A program made the position numbers and the translations under genes. From NCBI GenBank assembly GCA_010093635.1, contig MU006797.1, positions 283,267 through 347,266 on the forward strand: a stretch of DNA of 64,000 nucleotides. Direction: 5' to 3'. Under the pieces are notes generated by a model that was not told the DNA's origin, made no database searches, and saw only the letters and a program-made list of their open reading frames with translations. This DNA is from Massarina eburnea CBS 473.64. Lineage: Eukaryota; Ascomycota; Dothideomycetes; Pleosporales; Massarinaceae. Positions 1 through 10,290 of this stretch are shown piece by piece (the stretch's first letter is position 1; each line of letters opens with the position of its first letter).

Positions 1-2792
1 TCCTTGTTCTTGAGTTGGAATTTGCCGAGCGATTTGGGGTATTTGGAGGCGAGGGAGTGACATTGGTAGTCCTGGTACAGTTCGAGTTCCTCGAAGATGA
101 CGTCTGGGTCCGAGTTCATGAACATTTCCTCCTTCAGGCAGGCCTTGGACATCTTGCGGATCTTGTCGTCGTTGTAGCGTTCGCGGAAGAGGAGCGGGTG
201 GATGGCGGCTTGGCGGAGCTTCATCATGACGTTCATTTGCTCCTTGGGGTTGTTGCCGGCGGCGCGCTCGAGGAGGATCTGGCGCTGCTTTTCGAGCTGC
301 TCATTGTACAGCTTCTTCTGTGTCGGCGTGAGTTCGCAGTACTCTACGCGACAGGTCTTCTTGGGCAGATCCTTGAGCACCTGCGCCTTCTTTCGGCGTA
401 GGACGAAAGGTGTCATCATCGATCGGGCTCGGTTAATGCGCTGGGTCGATAGGAGGGCCTCGTGCGAGTTACTCTCCGTGACCTTGGCCTTGTGCTTGAA
501 CACGATCGCCACGCTATCCTTGATATCCTCGGTGTTGAAGATGTCGGGCATGAGGAACGCCAAGATGGAGAGCAACTCCTGGAGACTGTTCTGGAGGGGT
601 GTACCAGTGAGGAGCAGGCGACACCGCGCATTGATCTTCATCAGACTCTGGTAGCGCTGCGTGGACGAGTTTCGCAGGATGTGCCCCTCGTCAAAGATGC
701 ACATCTGGGGCTTGCATTTCCGCAGAAACTTGTTGTCCATGGGCTTGAACGCAAGATCGTACGTGGTGATAATTACATCGGTGTCGCCTTTTTGAATCGA
801 TTCGAGGATATCGTCCTGCTTATTCAAACGATCGTTCTGCGACCCGTAGTAGATCTCAAAGTTGATCGTCTTCGAGAAGTGCTCAAACTCACGCGCCCAG
901 TTTTCAAGCGTAGATCCAGGAACGATGATGACATGGGGACCAGACTGACCAGACTCTTTGAGATGAGAAAGGAAAGTGATGACCTGGCAAGTCTTTCCTA
1001 GACCCATATCGTCGGCGAGGATACCAGAGATGCCATTCTTCCACAGGAGATTGAGCCAGTTCAGTCCGACGACCTGGTAGTCTTTGAGCACGATGTCGTC
1101 GTTCATGATGGAGGGCTTCTTGAGCAGCTTCAACGCGTGTGCATTCTTGCGCAAGCTGTCCTGATCGGATTCGCTGTCCGGGCTGCTACTCGGGCTCTGG
1201 TATCCAGAATCACCAGAGCTGCCACTGCCGCTGCCGCTATCGATGTTTGTAACGGCAAGCTCACCATCAGATGAAGCACCGAAGATATCCACCCCCCATC
1301 GAGCCATAGTGGTGACCATAGGACGGCCGCGGACCTCGCATTGCTTGACGACAGAGTCGATAGTCTCGTACGCGTTCCACATGTTGCGCGCCGATTCGAC
1401 AAGTCTCTCCCCAAAGGTATATCTAGGCTTACGAGCCTTCTTTCCCGTCTCTTTCTGCTTCAAGTCTATGTGTATATTCTCAATCGCATTCATAGACTTG
1501 AAGGGGCGCTTCTCAAAGATGGCGCGGATCTCCTGCTCGCTCTGTCCAGAGAGATCAACCATCTCAGCAACGGTGCAGGTGTTGAAGAAGCTGTACAGAC
1601 TGCTGTCGTCAAAGACTTCTTCAACCACACTATCGCCGGCCTCGGATCCAGTGTCGGAGTTGATAACAATCGCTTCATCCTCTTCAGGCAACACCTGCTG
1701 CGGCTGCGACTTCTGCTTCGGCTGTGGGCGCACGGGCGAAGGATCCGGGGAAGGAGTTCGATTGCGACGGCCACGCAAGAGTCGGCCCTTCCGCTTCGGC
1801 TTCTCAGGACTCACGCTGGCGGCAGGCGGTAGCGGCGCTTGACTCGCATTCGCTTTGGAATATCGCTCGGACAAGCTCGTGAGGCGATGGTTGAGCACAC
1901 GCTGAGCCGTCTTCTTCGGCGCAATAGGGTCAGGAGAGACGGCGAGTTTGTCGTCGTCGTCGTCGGAGAGGTCTGCCAAATCGTTGCTAGCGTCGTCGAA
2001 GTTGCCGCGCCTCTTCAAAAGGGCCTGGTAGCGATGGAGAACCGACTTGTTCGGAAAGATGGTGGCCATCCTCTTGACCTTGTCCTGCATGCCCCGGTCC
2101 GGGATATCCTCGATACGGATTATCTGCAATTCCTTCTCGTCATCGCTCTGGGTGAGGTCCACACTGACAGGCATAGCGCGCGAAGGAGCAGTCTGCTTCA
2201 CCGCCATGCCCTTCACCCTCTTCGCCGGCGGAGGCTGCGGACGGGAGGTAAACGAGTCCGCATTCCGCTTGCGCGGGTGTGCAGCGTTGTAGGCGAAGCT
2301 GGATATATCAAAGGGGCGTTTCCGCGGCGTCTCCTCCACCCGCGACTGAGTCTCCACCTTGGACGGCGGGATATTCGAGCCCCTATAATCCTCCTCTTCC
2401 GAATCAGGCTCGACGGGCGGGTCGTCGGAGGTCAGGTCGACTGCGGCGCGGCGCGCCACCGGAGGGGGGAGTTGGCTGTAGGTGCCAGGCGGAGCCATGG
2501 GATTGAAGCGACGCTGCGGTTGTTGTGACTGCGACATGGGCGGCGGAGAGGTGGAGCGGTCCAGGCCGGGGGAGGAACGCAAGACCTGTACTTCGGGCAG
2601 AGGTTGTGTGGGCTGTGTCGGTTGGGTGCCGGTCGGAGCGGCGAAATAGGGCGAGCGGTGATGCATGTTCACGGGCTGCGTTGGCTGCGTGACAAACGCG
2701 TTGGAGGTCGTCTGGTTTGCCAATTCGTCTTCGCTGTCGGAGTTTGCGCGTGCGCGCGGTGGGGACGACGATATGGGGTCGCGGCGGTACAT
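1..2792 (-). CDS. fun30: Fun30/SMARCAD1-type SNF2 chromatin-remodelling ATPase, 3' end outside window
   Basis: One open minus-strand frame runs from an ATG at 2790-2792 to the window edge, about 930 codons, without a visible intron. The first roughly 500 residues are low-complexity, Ser/Pro/Lys rich and acidic. The SNF2 ATPase domain follows: a Walker A motif GILADDMGLGKT near residue 595 and a Walker B/box II DEGH near residue 700. DEGH rather than DEAH, followed by ILRN, is characteristic of the Fun30/Fft/SMARCAD1 subfamily, which slides or evicts nucleosomes at heterochromatin, replication forks and double-strand breaks in the nucleus. The C-terminal helicase lobe is cut off by the window. 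The start is the most upstream ATG in frame (MYRRDP); an internal ATG at 2537 is possible. It is divergently arranged with VMA21. Confidence 0.9.
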   Translation of the reverse strand, partial: MYRRDPISSSPPRARANSDSEDELANQTTSNAFVTQPTQPVNMHHRSPYFAAPTGTQPTQPTQPLPEVQVLRSSPGLDRSTSPPPMSQSQQPQRRFNPMAPPGTYSQLPPPVARRAAVDLTSDDPPVEPDSEEEDYRGSNIPPSKVETQSRVEETPRKRPFDISSFAYNAAHPRKRNADSFTSRPQPPPAKRVKGMAVKQTAPSRAMPVSVDLTQSDDEKELQIIRIEDIPDRGMQDKVKRMATIFPNKSVLHRYQALLKRRGNFDDASNDLADLSDDDDDKLAVSPDPIAPKKTAQRVLNHRLTSLSERYSKANASQAPLPPAASVSPEKPKRKGRLLRGRRNRTPSPDPSPVRPQPKQKSQPQQVLPEEDEAIVINSDTGSEAGDSVVEEVFDDSSLYSFFNTCTVAEMVDLSGQSEQEIRAIFEKRPFKSMNAIENIHIDLKQKETGKKARKPRYTFGERLVESARNMWNAYETIDSVVKQCEVRGRPMVTTMARWGVDIFGASSDGELAVTNIDSGSGSGSSGDSGYQSPSSSPDSESDQDSLRKNAHALKLLKKPSIMNDDIVLKDYQVVGLNWLNLLWKNGISGILADDMGLGKTCQVITFLSHLKESGQSGPHVIIVPGSTLENWAREFEHFSKTINFEIYYGSQNDRLNKQDDILESIQKGDTDVIITTYDLAFKPMDNKFLRKCKPQMCIFDEGHILRNSSTQRYQSLMKINARCRLLLTGTPLQNSLQELLSILAFLMPDIFNTEDIKDSVAIVFKHKAKVTESNSHEALLSTQRINRARSMMTPFVLRRKKAQVLKDLPKKTCRVEYCELTPTQKKLYNEQLEKQRQILLERAAGNNPKEQMNVMMKLRQAAIHPLLFRERYNDDKIRKMSKACLKEEMFMNSDPDVIFEELELYQDYQCHSLASKYPKSLGKFQLKNK

Positions 2793-3083
2793 TGTATTGT
2801 AGTTTGTGAGCCGTAGCCGTCCAAGGCGGTCAGGTCAAAAGCGGCGGGGATGTTGAGGACAAGGCGACAAAGGGCTCGACAAGGACAGTGAAAGGGCAAG
2901 TGCTACGGCGACAAAGAAGCACGCATTGTGAAAGTGTTTTCGCGGGGAAAGAAGAGAAAAGAGAGGCGAACGGCTGGACGCGCCTCGCGTTAAGTGGAAG
3001 CTCGGACCACCTCACATACGTTAATTCGTACATGGCATGCTTCTCGCACCACCACCAGAACGAACGACACTCGACCCGTCAAC
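2793..3083. promoter_or_regulatory. Divergent promoter between fun30 and vma21
   Basis: These 291 bases separate two outward-facing start codons, so they must hold the 5' UTRs and promoters of both genes. No recognisable regulatory site was identified. Confidence 0.55.
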
Positions 3084-3542
3084 ATGTCCGAATCCACACC
3101 CCGCCTGCGTCGAACCGAGCCCGGTGTCGTTGACGAGAACCCCTCTGCACCGTCCAACATCGCTCCCGCCGTGCCTTCGTACGTCTTCATCCTACATACT
3201 TACACTCGCACCACGTCTCCGTCTCCAAACGCTTACTAACAGACCCCAGCTCCGTGATATGGACGCTCCTCTCCTTCACCTTTGCCATGGCCACGCTCCC
3301 AATCGGATCCTACTTCTTCACCGTGAAATATGTCTTCAATGGTACGCCTCATTCCCCTCCCCTCTTAGTCCAGCAGTCCAGCAGTCTAAATGCTAAACCA
3401 CACAGGCAACACGACCTACGCCGGCGCCCTAGCCGCACTAATGGCCAACGTCGTGCTAATCACATACGTGATCCTCGCCTTCAAGGACGACCAGGCGGAG
3501 CAGGCCGAGCTTCGGGAGGAGGAAGAGAAGAAGAAACGATAG
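3084..3542 (+). CDS. vma21: V-ATPase assembly factor Vma21
   Basis: Three exons (3084-3178, 3250-3341, 3406-3542) give a 107-residue protein. The introns have GT-AG ends and the first shows a TACTAAC-like branch site just before its acceptor. The product matches Vma21: a short polar N-terminus, the family landmark PAVPSSVIW, a first membrane helix (LLSFTFAMATLPIGSYFF), a short loop with FNGNTTYAG, and a second helix (ALAALMANVVLITYVILAF). It ends in KKKR, a basic tail comparable to the dilysine ER-retrieval signal of the family. Vma21 is an ER membrane chaperone that assembles the V0 sector of the vacuolar ATPase. The length is normal for fungi. It diverges from fun30 and converges with the DUF2406 gene. 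Confidence 0.93.
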
Positions 3543-4167
3543 AAATGCGCAGTACTTTTCCCTGAATACTGCCAATGGAAATGCAAACCCCATCTATCAC
3601 TTACAAAACCCGTTCTTTACTTTTGCACTTTGTGCTTCGCTCACATTGTCATGGTGATGAATTACTTATTAAACAATTAAGTCCTCCTTTCCGTGTTGTC
3701 CCGAGTAAGCACATCAACACCACACACTTCTTACTCTTACTCTCACTCTCACGCTCTCTCCCACACACACTTCTTAAAGAATAAAAAAGCCCCGGGGGTA
3801 TAAGGAGTGACATTTCCACTTTCCGGTCGAAAAAAGAACGGCAAAAAAAAAAAAGAGCAAGGCAAGGCAAAACAAAAGAAAACAAACAAAAAAAAAATGA
3901 AAATATGCCAAAAAGCCCCCTTCCAAACGCCGTACCGTAAACCCTTCCTTCCCTCAGCAAGGAAGAGCCGAGGATATAGTGATGCTCCCTCCATGTACCG
4001 AGTCGTATATTCCCCCTTCCTTGTCGTCACCATCGTGATAAGAATGCACCACACAATGCCGACCGAACGAACCAGAAAGCGGCTTGCACATATATAGCCG
4101 AGATGGCATCACTTTCGCAGGTAAAAAAACTCCGCTCCAGCATTCCTAGACGATCCCTCCAACCCGT
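3543..4167. other. Convergent intergenic region vma21 / DUF2406 gene
   Basis: The region holds the 3' UTRs of two convergent genes. It contains CT-rich stretches near 3726-3770 and poly-A-rich runs near 3845-3900. The small reading frames here are low-complexity and look non-coding. Confidence 0.5.
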
Positions 4168-5493
4168 CTAATCCTTACTAAACCTCCTCTTAAACCAACT
4201 CCTCCTCTTCTCCGCCTGCGGCCTCCCCTTTGCGCCATCTGCCGCCGTCGTGGGCGGCGGCCCATTGGAAATATTCTTCGTGAGCTTGATCGGCCCAGCG
4301 CCGCCGTTCATCTGCGCACCCTTGACGGGCACAGGCGGCGGCGCCCCATACCCGTTCGGCTGCTGGACAAAATACGAGTTGTTGTTCTGCATGGCGCCAG
4401 GGCCACGCTCCTCCATGATGGGGCCACCGCCGAAGCCATTGAAGCCATACTGCTCGCCCATGTCCGGTTGTCTTACCGGCTGGGCGCGTTCAAGCGAGGA
4501 GTTGTCGCTGTTGGTGGGGTCGTTGGAATAAGGTTCGCTGTGGGAGCCGCCGGAACCATTGGTATTGACGGTGTCGCGGGACTGTTGGTATGCTTGGGTG
4601 GGGTACACGCTGTGCGGGTTGCCGTTGCCGTTTCCGTTGCCGTTGCCGTTGCCAGGACTGTGCCGGTTCCATCCGGGGTCTGATTGGTTACGACTGTATC
4701 GCGTCCGGCCGGGACCGGCGCCGCCGACAGGACCACCGACAGGACCACCGACGCCTACACCGTGGGCATTGTCCATCCAGCTGTCGCGGGCAGCTTGTCT
4801 GTTGCTGTAGCCGCCGGCCTGTGAGTAGCGGTTTTGGTCGTAGCCTGGGCCGCCGCCGGCGGCTCCTCCGTAGTAGCTGCTCCTACGGCTACCACCGCCG
4901 TATGCGCTCATGACGTCGGTGTTGACGTCTGTGCCGGCACGCATGGTCTGCGCCCTCCGTCGGTATTCGCTGTCGATGGCGGCCTCGAAGGAACGGATGG
5001 TGTCGAGTGGGCGCTCCCATCTTGAGCGCGTGGGGTTGGACAGGTCGGGTTCCGCTGCATTCCGTCAGTTGGATCCTTGCACATTGCGACACGGGGGCGC
5101 GTCCAAGCTGCTCCCGCTGTGCGATGGGGACGTACCAATTGGGTTTCCTTGCGCATCCGTGTGCGTAAAGGAACGCAGAGACTCCAATGTCGGCTTCTCC
5201 AGCGCAGCCGTCACTGGCAAAAAAGTCAGCACGGATTACTCATCATTTTTCCCGTTTTTCTCGGGGTTGCACTTACTAGGCTGGGACTCGTTCATGGCGG
5301 CGTTGGGATCCGCTTTGGTGGAGGGATGTAGATGCGGCTTCTCGTCGTGACTCTCTTTCCTGACGTGTCCACGCTGGTCGGCCGCGCTCTTATTACTCTT
5401 GGAGCCGAAGCTGAGGGTGCGATTGCGCTGGTGACTTTGACGCGACGCCGTCTGCTGGAGCTGGTTTTTGTTGGACTCCATAGCTCCGGACAT
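4168..5493 (-). CDS. DUF2406 family protein
   Basis: Three exons (5493-5277, 5213-5136, 5054-4168) give 393 residues. Exons 1-3 together encode the conserved DUF2406 core: AAMNESQP, then ALEKPTLESLRS, DAQGNPI, and SNPTRSRWERPLDTIRSFEAAI, roughly residues 65-140. The remainder is Gly/Asn/Tyr/Gln-rich and apparently disordered, including an (NG)n stretch encoded by a CCGTTG microsatellite, and it ends in a basic tail (RRSWFKRRFSKD). The function of the family is not established. Splice sites are canonical (GTAAGT, GTACGT) and all phases agree. The start is the ATG opening MSGAMESNK; the frame is open further upstream, but that stretch does not look conserved. Confidence 0.85.
4617..4653. repeat. 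Coding microsatellite (CCGTTG)n
   Basis: Tandem CCGTTG units lie inside the last exon of the DUF2406 gene and encode alternating Asn-Gly. Changes in unit number would keep the frame. Confidence 0.85.
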
Positions 5494-7770
5494 GGCGGGC
5501 CTTTTGATCTGTGATGCGACCAACTTCCTTGCTAGATGCCGGTGCCGAAGGTGGGTATTCGCAAATTTCCCAGGCGAAACAGGACCAACTCTAGGGGCGT
5601 GCGTGCACGTAAATGCTAGGTTCGGCTGCTGTGCACACCGCACGTCTGCTGTGGATCGGGGGTAGCGATAAGCGGGTGGAGTGTGTGGGTATGTATCGCG
5701 GAGATGTTGTCTACTCCCAGTAAAGGCGACGGTGATAGCGACAGAAGAATATCTCCAACGAGCGACAGATCACCGGCACGAAGAGCAGCAGGACGGGTTA
5801 GTAGCAGGACGGGCAGAGTGGGGAGGGGGAAAGTAAAGAGGTTGGCGTCCAGGCGCGGGTACTTGTGTTGGCAGATAAACTAGAGCGGCGCCGTCGTACT
5901 TGATGTTGAGCGCTTGAGAATAATAGGGCACTCCCGGGGCTGCGACGGGTCGTAGGAGCAAACAACCAATGAGGCCGGCCAATGGTCCGGAAGCCCCAAA
6001 GCGCTGAAATGCACCAAGAGGCGAAACGCGCAGTGCCGGGACGGCGACGGGGCTGAGTACGCAAGCTTGTTTTTCTTCTGTCTGTATTCCAGAAGACGCA
6101 AGATGTGAGAAGAAGGGCTGTCGGTGACGCGCAATTCAATTGCAGATCAGCAGCATCAGACACACACGCGGTATTATTCACACGTTACGAATAGCTAGCT
6201 ATCTATTATTGAATACTCCCCTCCCAGTCCGTCTCGCCACTGCGCCAAGTTCGAAGAGAAGGTTGCCGCGGCCAGCCAGAGACAAAACCGTCGCACAAGG
6301 CCCAGCCACCCGAGCACGGTAGAAGAAGACACATGTCAGGCCTTGATTACGAATTAAGAATTTCGGTGCTGGCAGACCAGCAGTGGAAAGCGCCAATTGG
6401 CACAGTTCAATATGAAGCGCTGGCAGTCGGCGCTTCGATACGATAGCAGCCATCCCGATACGGTCCGTGTACACGCACGCAGTGTCCATCAAACTATTGA
6501 CTCTCAGAAAATCCGCATCCTCTGAGGGAAGGAATTCGCCATCCTTCTTTGATATTTACTTGTATCGTAATAATATCTCCTCTCCTCCACACTCCAGTCC
6601 CCAAAGATCTACAACCCACTGCAACCAACCCACAAAAAACCACCTACTCTAACAGCGACCATCGCAGCAAGCCCTGACACTACTACTACTACTAGGTACT
6701 ACTACTTACTAGGTACTTATCTACACCACACCACACCATCGCCCACATCGCCGCAACAACGCCGCAAACCACTCACCCAAGCCCAGCCCAGCCCAGCCCA
6801 ATATTAACTAATCCATCACATCATCCCTACACACACACGAAAAAACAGTGGACCCCCCCTCCCAAGTCCCAAATCCCAAATCCCAAATCCCAAATCCCAA
6901 ATCCCACAACCCCGATGACATCACGCCTATCCATCGACCATCGACCATCGACCATCCCATCCCATCCAAGATTCCATCCCTGTCCAACAACGAAAGAAAA
7001 AAAAATCCCGCCAAGCCTGGCCCACTTGCTTGCACGCACCGGCTCCCACCGCCTAGGTAGATAATCCCAGCCAACTATCCGCGGTCCCACTCCCACACCT
7101 GGCGCACCGCCTGAAATAATCCCAGCCCATCCAGCCATCCCAACCGTGTCGCACACACACACACACGCACAGCGTGGCGGCGGCATCCGAGACGAGTTTC
7201 AGCCATCCAAGTATCCAAGTATCCAAGTATCCATCCATCCATCCATCCATCAATTTATTAAAACACCACCCCGCCCCGCCCCGCCTCACCTCGCCACGCC
7301 AAAAAAAATCTCCGAACTCCGAACAAAGGAAAACCTACCACCCACCCTAAGTATGTGGTACAATACATGAGTAAATCCCCGTGCTTGGAAAAAAAAATCC
7401 GGACATGATGCTTGTAGATACCACCTACGAAAGGAGTCTACATGGCAATCCCACCTACCTACCTACCTACCTACCTACCAAATCCCCATGTTGTAGCACC
7501 CGATGGGTATGTATTATTGTACATACATACATAGTTCCGTGTACCGTGCGTCGTGCGCCGTGCGCCGTGCGATGGGATAGTGCAGTAACCAGATCGTGGC
7601 CTGATATGCCACGCCACAAAAATGCCGCACGCGCACTACTCACACCAAGCAGACAAACAAGTTACATGTAAGTGAATATGTAGACCGCCACATGTAGTGT
7701 ACCATCCAAGGTACGTATGTATCTACATGTACCATCAACATAATTTCATATATACATCCCCCACCCCACC
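5494..7770. other. Gene-poor region with simple repeats
   Basis: No coding sequence could be supported in these 2.3 kb. They hold the 5' region of the DUF2406 gene and the 3' side of the methylmalonate-semialdehyde dehydrogenase gene. The stretch 6680-7500 is full of tandem repeats: ACT triplets near 6680-6715, CAGCC units near 6780-6800, a heptamer AAATCCC at about 6864-6906, CCAT/ATCC arrays near 6930-6970 and 7200-7250, an ACAC run near 7155, and a CTAC array at 7452-7479. Confidence 0.6.
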
Positions 7771-9657
7771 CTAACTATGCGTCGGCATATTCACACTAGC
7801 CCGACTCGCAACCGCATCCTCCGCCTTCCAAAGACTCGTAACTGTCTTCTGCTGCGTATAAAACTGAATACCGGGTTTCCCGTAGAACGTGTTCGCCCCA
7901 CCGCCAGCGATGCTCTTCTTGTTGCCGGTGAAGGAGAACATGGGGAGCGGGACGGGGATGGGGACATTGATGCCGACCTGGCCGGCCTCGATCTTCTTCT
8001 GGAAAAGGCCGGCGGTGGCGCCCGAGCGCGTGAAGATGGCCGTGCCGTTGCCGTACTCGTTGGCGTTGATGAGGTCGATGGCTTCGTCGATGGTGTCGAC
8101 GTTTAGGCAGACGAGGACCGGCCCGAAGATTTCTTCCGTGTAGCATTTCATGTGTGGTTTTACGTTGGCGATGATGGTGGGTCCGATCTGCCAGTTTCGT
8201 CAGCACTCATTCTTCTTTCTATTTTCCTGTCTCCCTCTGTCTGACTTGGGAAAGGAAAGCAGAAAGGGACGGTATGGCTTACCCAGTTTCCGTTCGGGTA
8301 CTTGGCAGGCTTCTGCCCACGTCCATCAAGCAGAATCGTAGCACCCTCGGCCTCAGCCGAAGCAATGAGCTCTTCGATCCGCTTCTTGCTCTCCGGGCTG
8401 ATGACGGGTCCGAGATCAGCACCCTCCTCGAATCCGCCGTCCATCACAATGCTCTTCGCCCTCTCCGCGATCTCGGGCACCCAATCCTTCGTCTCGCCAA
8501 TCATGACCAGTGTACTCAGGGCCATGCACCTCTGTCCCGCAGCCCCAAACGCCGCACCTGCAATAGCATTCAGGGCGTGGTTCTTGTTGCAGTCGGGGAG
8601 GACAGCGGCATGGTTCTTAGCACCCAGGTTGGCTTGCACACGCTTTCCATTGGCAGACCCGCGTGTGTAGATGTACTCGCCAGCCTTGTTGCTGCCGACG
8701 AAGGAAATGGCCTTGATGCGCGGCTCGTCGATGATGAAGTCGACCGTCTTTGCAGATCCGTGGATGATGTTGATGACGCCGGGAGGGAATCCAGCCTTCT
8801 CGGCGAGTTCCGCGAGAATCATGCACGCACCAGGGTCGCGCTCGGAGGGCTTGATGACGATGGTGTTGCCAGTAGCAGTGGCAATTGGGATACACCAGAG
8901 AGGAATCATGGCGGGGAAGTCTAGTCTTGATTAGCATCATGCTTCCATCCAATGCCTGTTCAAACGCAAAGCCATGTACTCAGTACTCACTGAACGGGCA
9001 AATGGCAGCCACCACACCGAGCGGCTCCTTGTAACTCCTCGTCTCCATATCCTTGGCCACCTCCAGCACCTCTCCCGTCAACTGCGTGGTAATTCCACAC
9101 GCCGTCTCCGCCACCTGCAACCCCCTAAGCACATCGCCCTTGGCATCCGCAAACGTCTTGCCCTGCTCCAGTGTAATGCTCGCTGCCAGACGGTCCCAGT
9201 GCTCTCTGATCAGCGCAACATACTTGAACATAATCTGCTGTCTGGCCAGCAGACTCGTGTCCCTCCATGCCGGAAACGCCTTCGCAGCACTGTCGACGGC
9301 GGCCTTGAGCTCCGCGTCCGTAGACTGGGGCACCCTTGTGACGAGGTTGTTGGTTGCGGGATCGTGCAGGTCGATCCATTGTGTAGCTTGCGAGGCGATG
9401 AATTGGTTGTCGATGAAGTTCTGGGTGTCGGCCGGGGACTGGATCTGCTCGTGCGTGGTAGGGTACGACTGTGCAGCAGCGGCGGCGGCGGCGGGCTTGA
9501 GCTGTTGGGCGGTAGCGTGGAGGCGCCGTATGGCCGTCTTGCTAGCACTGTATTGCGAGGCCATTCTCGGGGCGTACGCGGTGACACGGGGAGCGGTGAT
9601 ACGGGGGGTACGGGCTGCTATTGCCGCAATGCTGCGAATCGCATGGCGAGCGGCCAT
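7771..9657 (-). CDS. mmsA: Methylmalonate-semialdehyde dehydrogenase (acylating), mitochondrial
   Basis: Three exons (9657-8991, 8920-8283, 8187-7771) encode 573 residues. The chosen start gives an Arg/Ala-rich presequence (MAARHAIRSIAAIAARTPR), as expected for import into mitochondria; the frame is also open upstream to an ATG at 9897. The body is an aldehyde dehydrogenase of the MMSDH class: IDLHDPATN near the start, EQGKTFADAKGDVLRGLQ, PFNFPAMIPLW across intron 1, and the nucleophile C354 in GAAGQRCMALS. The C-terminus (NPNEYGNGTAIFT-like region and YTQQKTVTSLW) also fits. The enzyme oxidises methylmalonate and malonate semialdehyde to propionyl- and acetyl-CoA in valine and pyrimidine catabolism. 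Two ATGTGG(G/A)G motifs lie about 90-110 bp upstream of the start. Confidence 0.93.
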
Positions 9658-10290
9658 TGTGAGGTTGTGGAGTGTGGGGAAGGTGGAAGTGCCGACGGGA
9701 GCAACGGGAGCTTGGGAGCTTGGGTGGACGTGAGCTTTAGGTAATGTGGAGTTGAGGATGTGGGGAGTGGATAAATACCCAATCCAATTAACCAGCAAAG
9801 AGGCTTGAAAATAATGAGCAAGAGAAGGCAATTGAAGAGCACCAGCGCCGCAGAGCAAGGGGAGTGCGAGCTGTCGTGTCTTAAATCCGGAAAACATGGT
9901 CCTCTGCCAGCTCTGGCAAGCCGAGGGAGGGGGGAGCTTACAGCCGATCGTCGGATATCCGCGCCCTAACCCATTTCCGCGTCAACGGCGTGAAGAGCAG
10001 CACTCCGATACGTCTTAATTCGTTTACAACCTTCTGCGACAGGGGAGATGGTTTCATTACTTCATTCCTATGTCCAGGCTATAATACACACACGAAGGCG
10101 CCGTGTAGTTTAGCAATTCCTCAGAGCAATATATGACTGTCTTCAAAAAATCCAAAATAATGTCGAATAGAAAATCTGGAATTCCTCCAGTGCATGAACC
10201 GACTGGACTCCGTTTTTGTTCACCACTTGGGACCTCTGATCCCATGCGCATCCCCTCTTCCCATGCCTAAACGCAAAATCTCACAAACAC
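9658..10290. other. Intergenic region upstream of mmsA / downstream of calnexin gene
   Basis: No separate gene was found. The promoter side of mmsA holds ATGTGGAG (9744-9751) and ATGTGGGG (9758-9765), related to the motif seen in the 28-53 kb cluster. An alternative in-frame start of mmsA at 9897 would extend the protein into this region. Confidence 0.5.
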
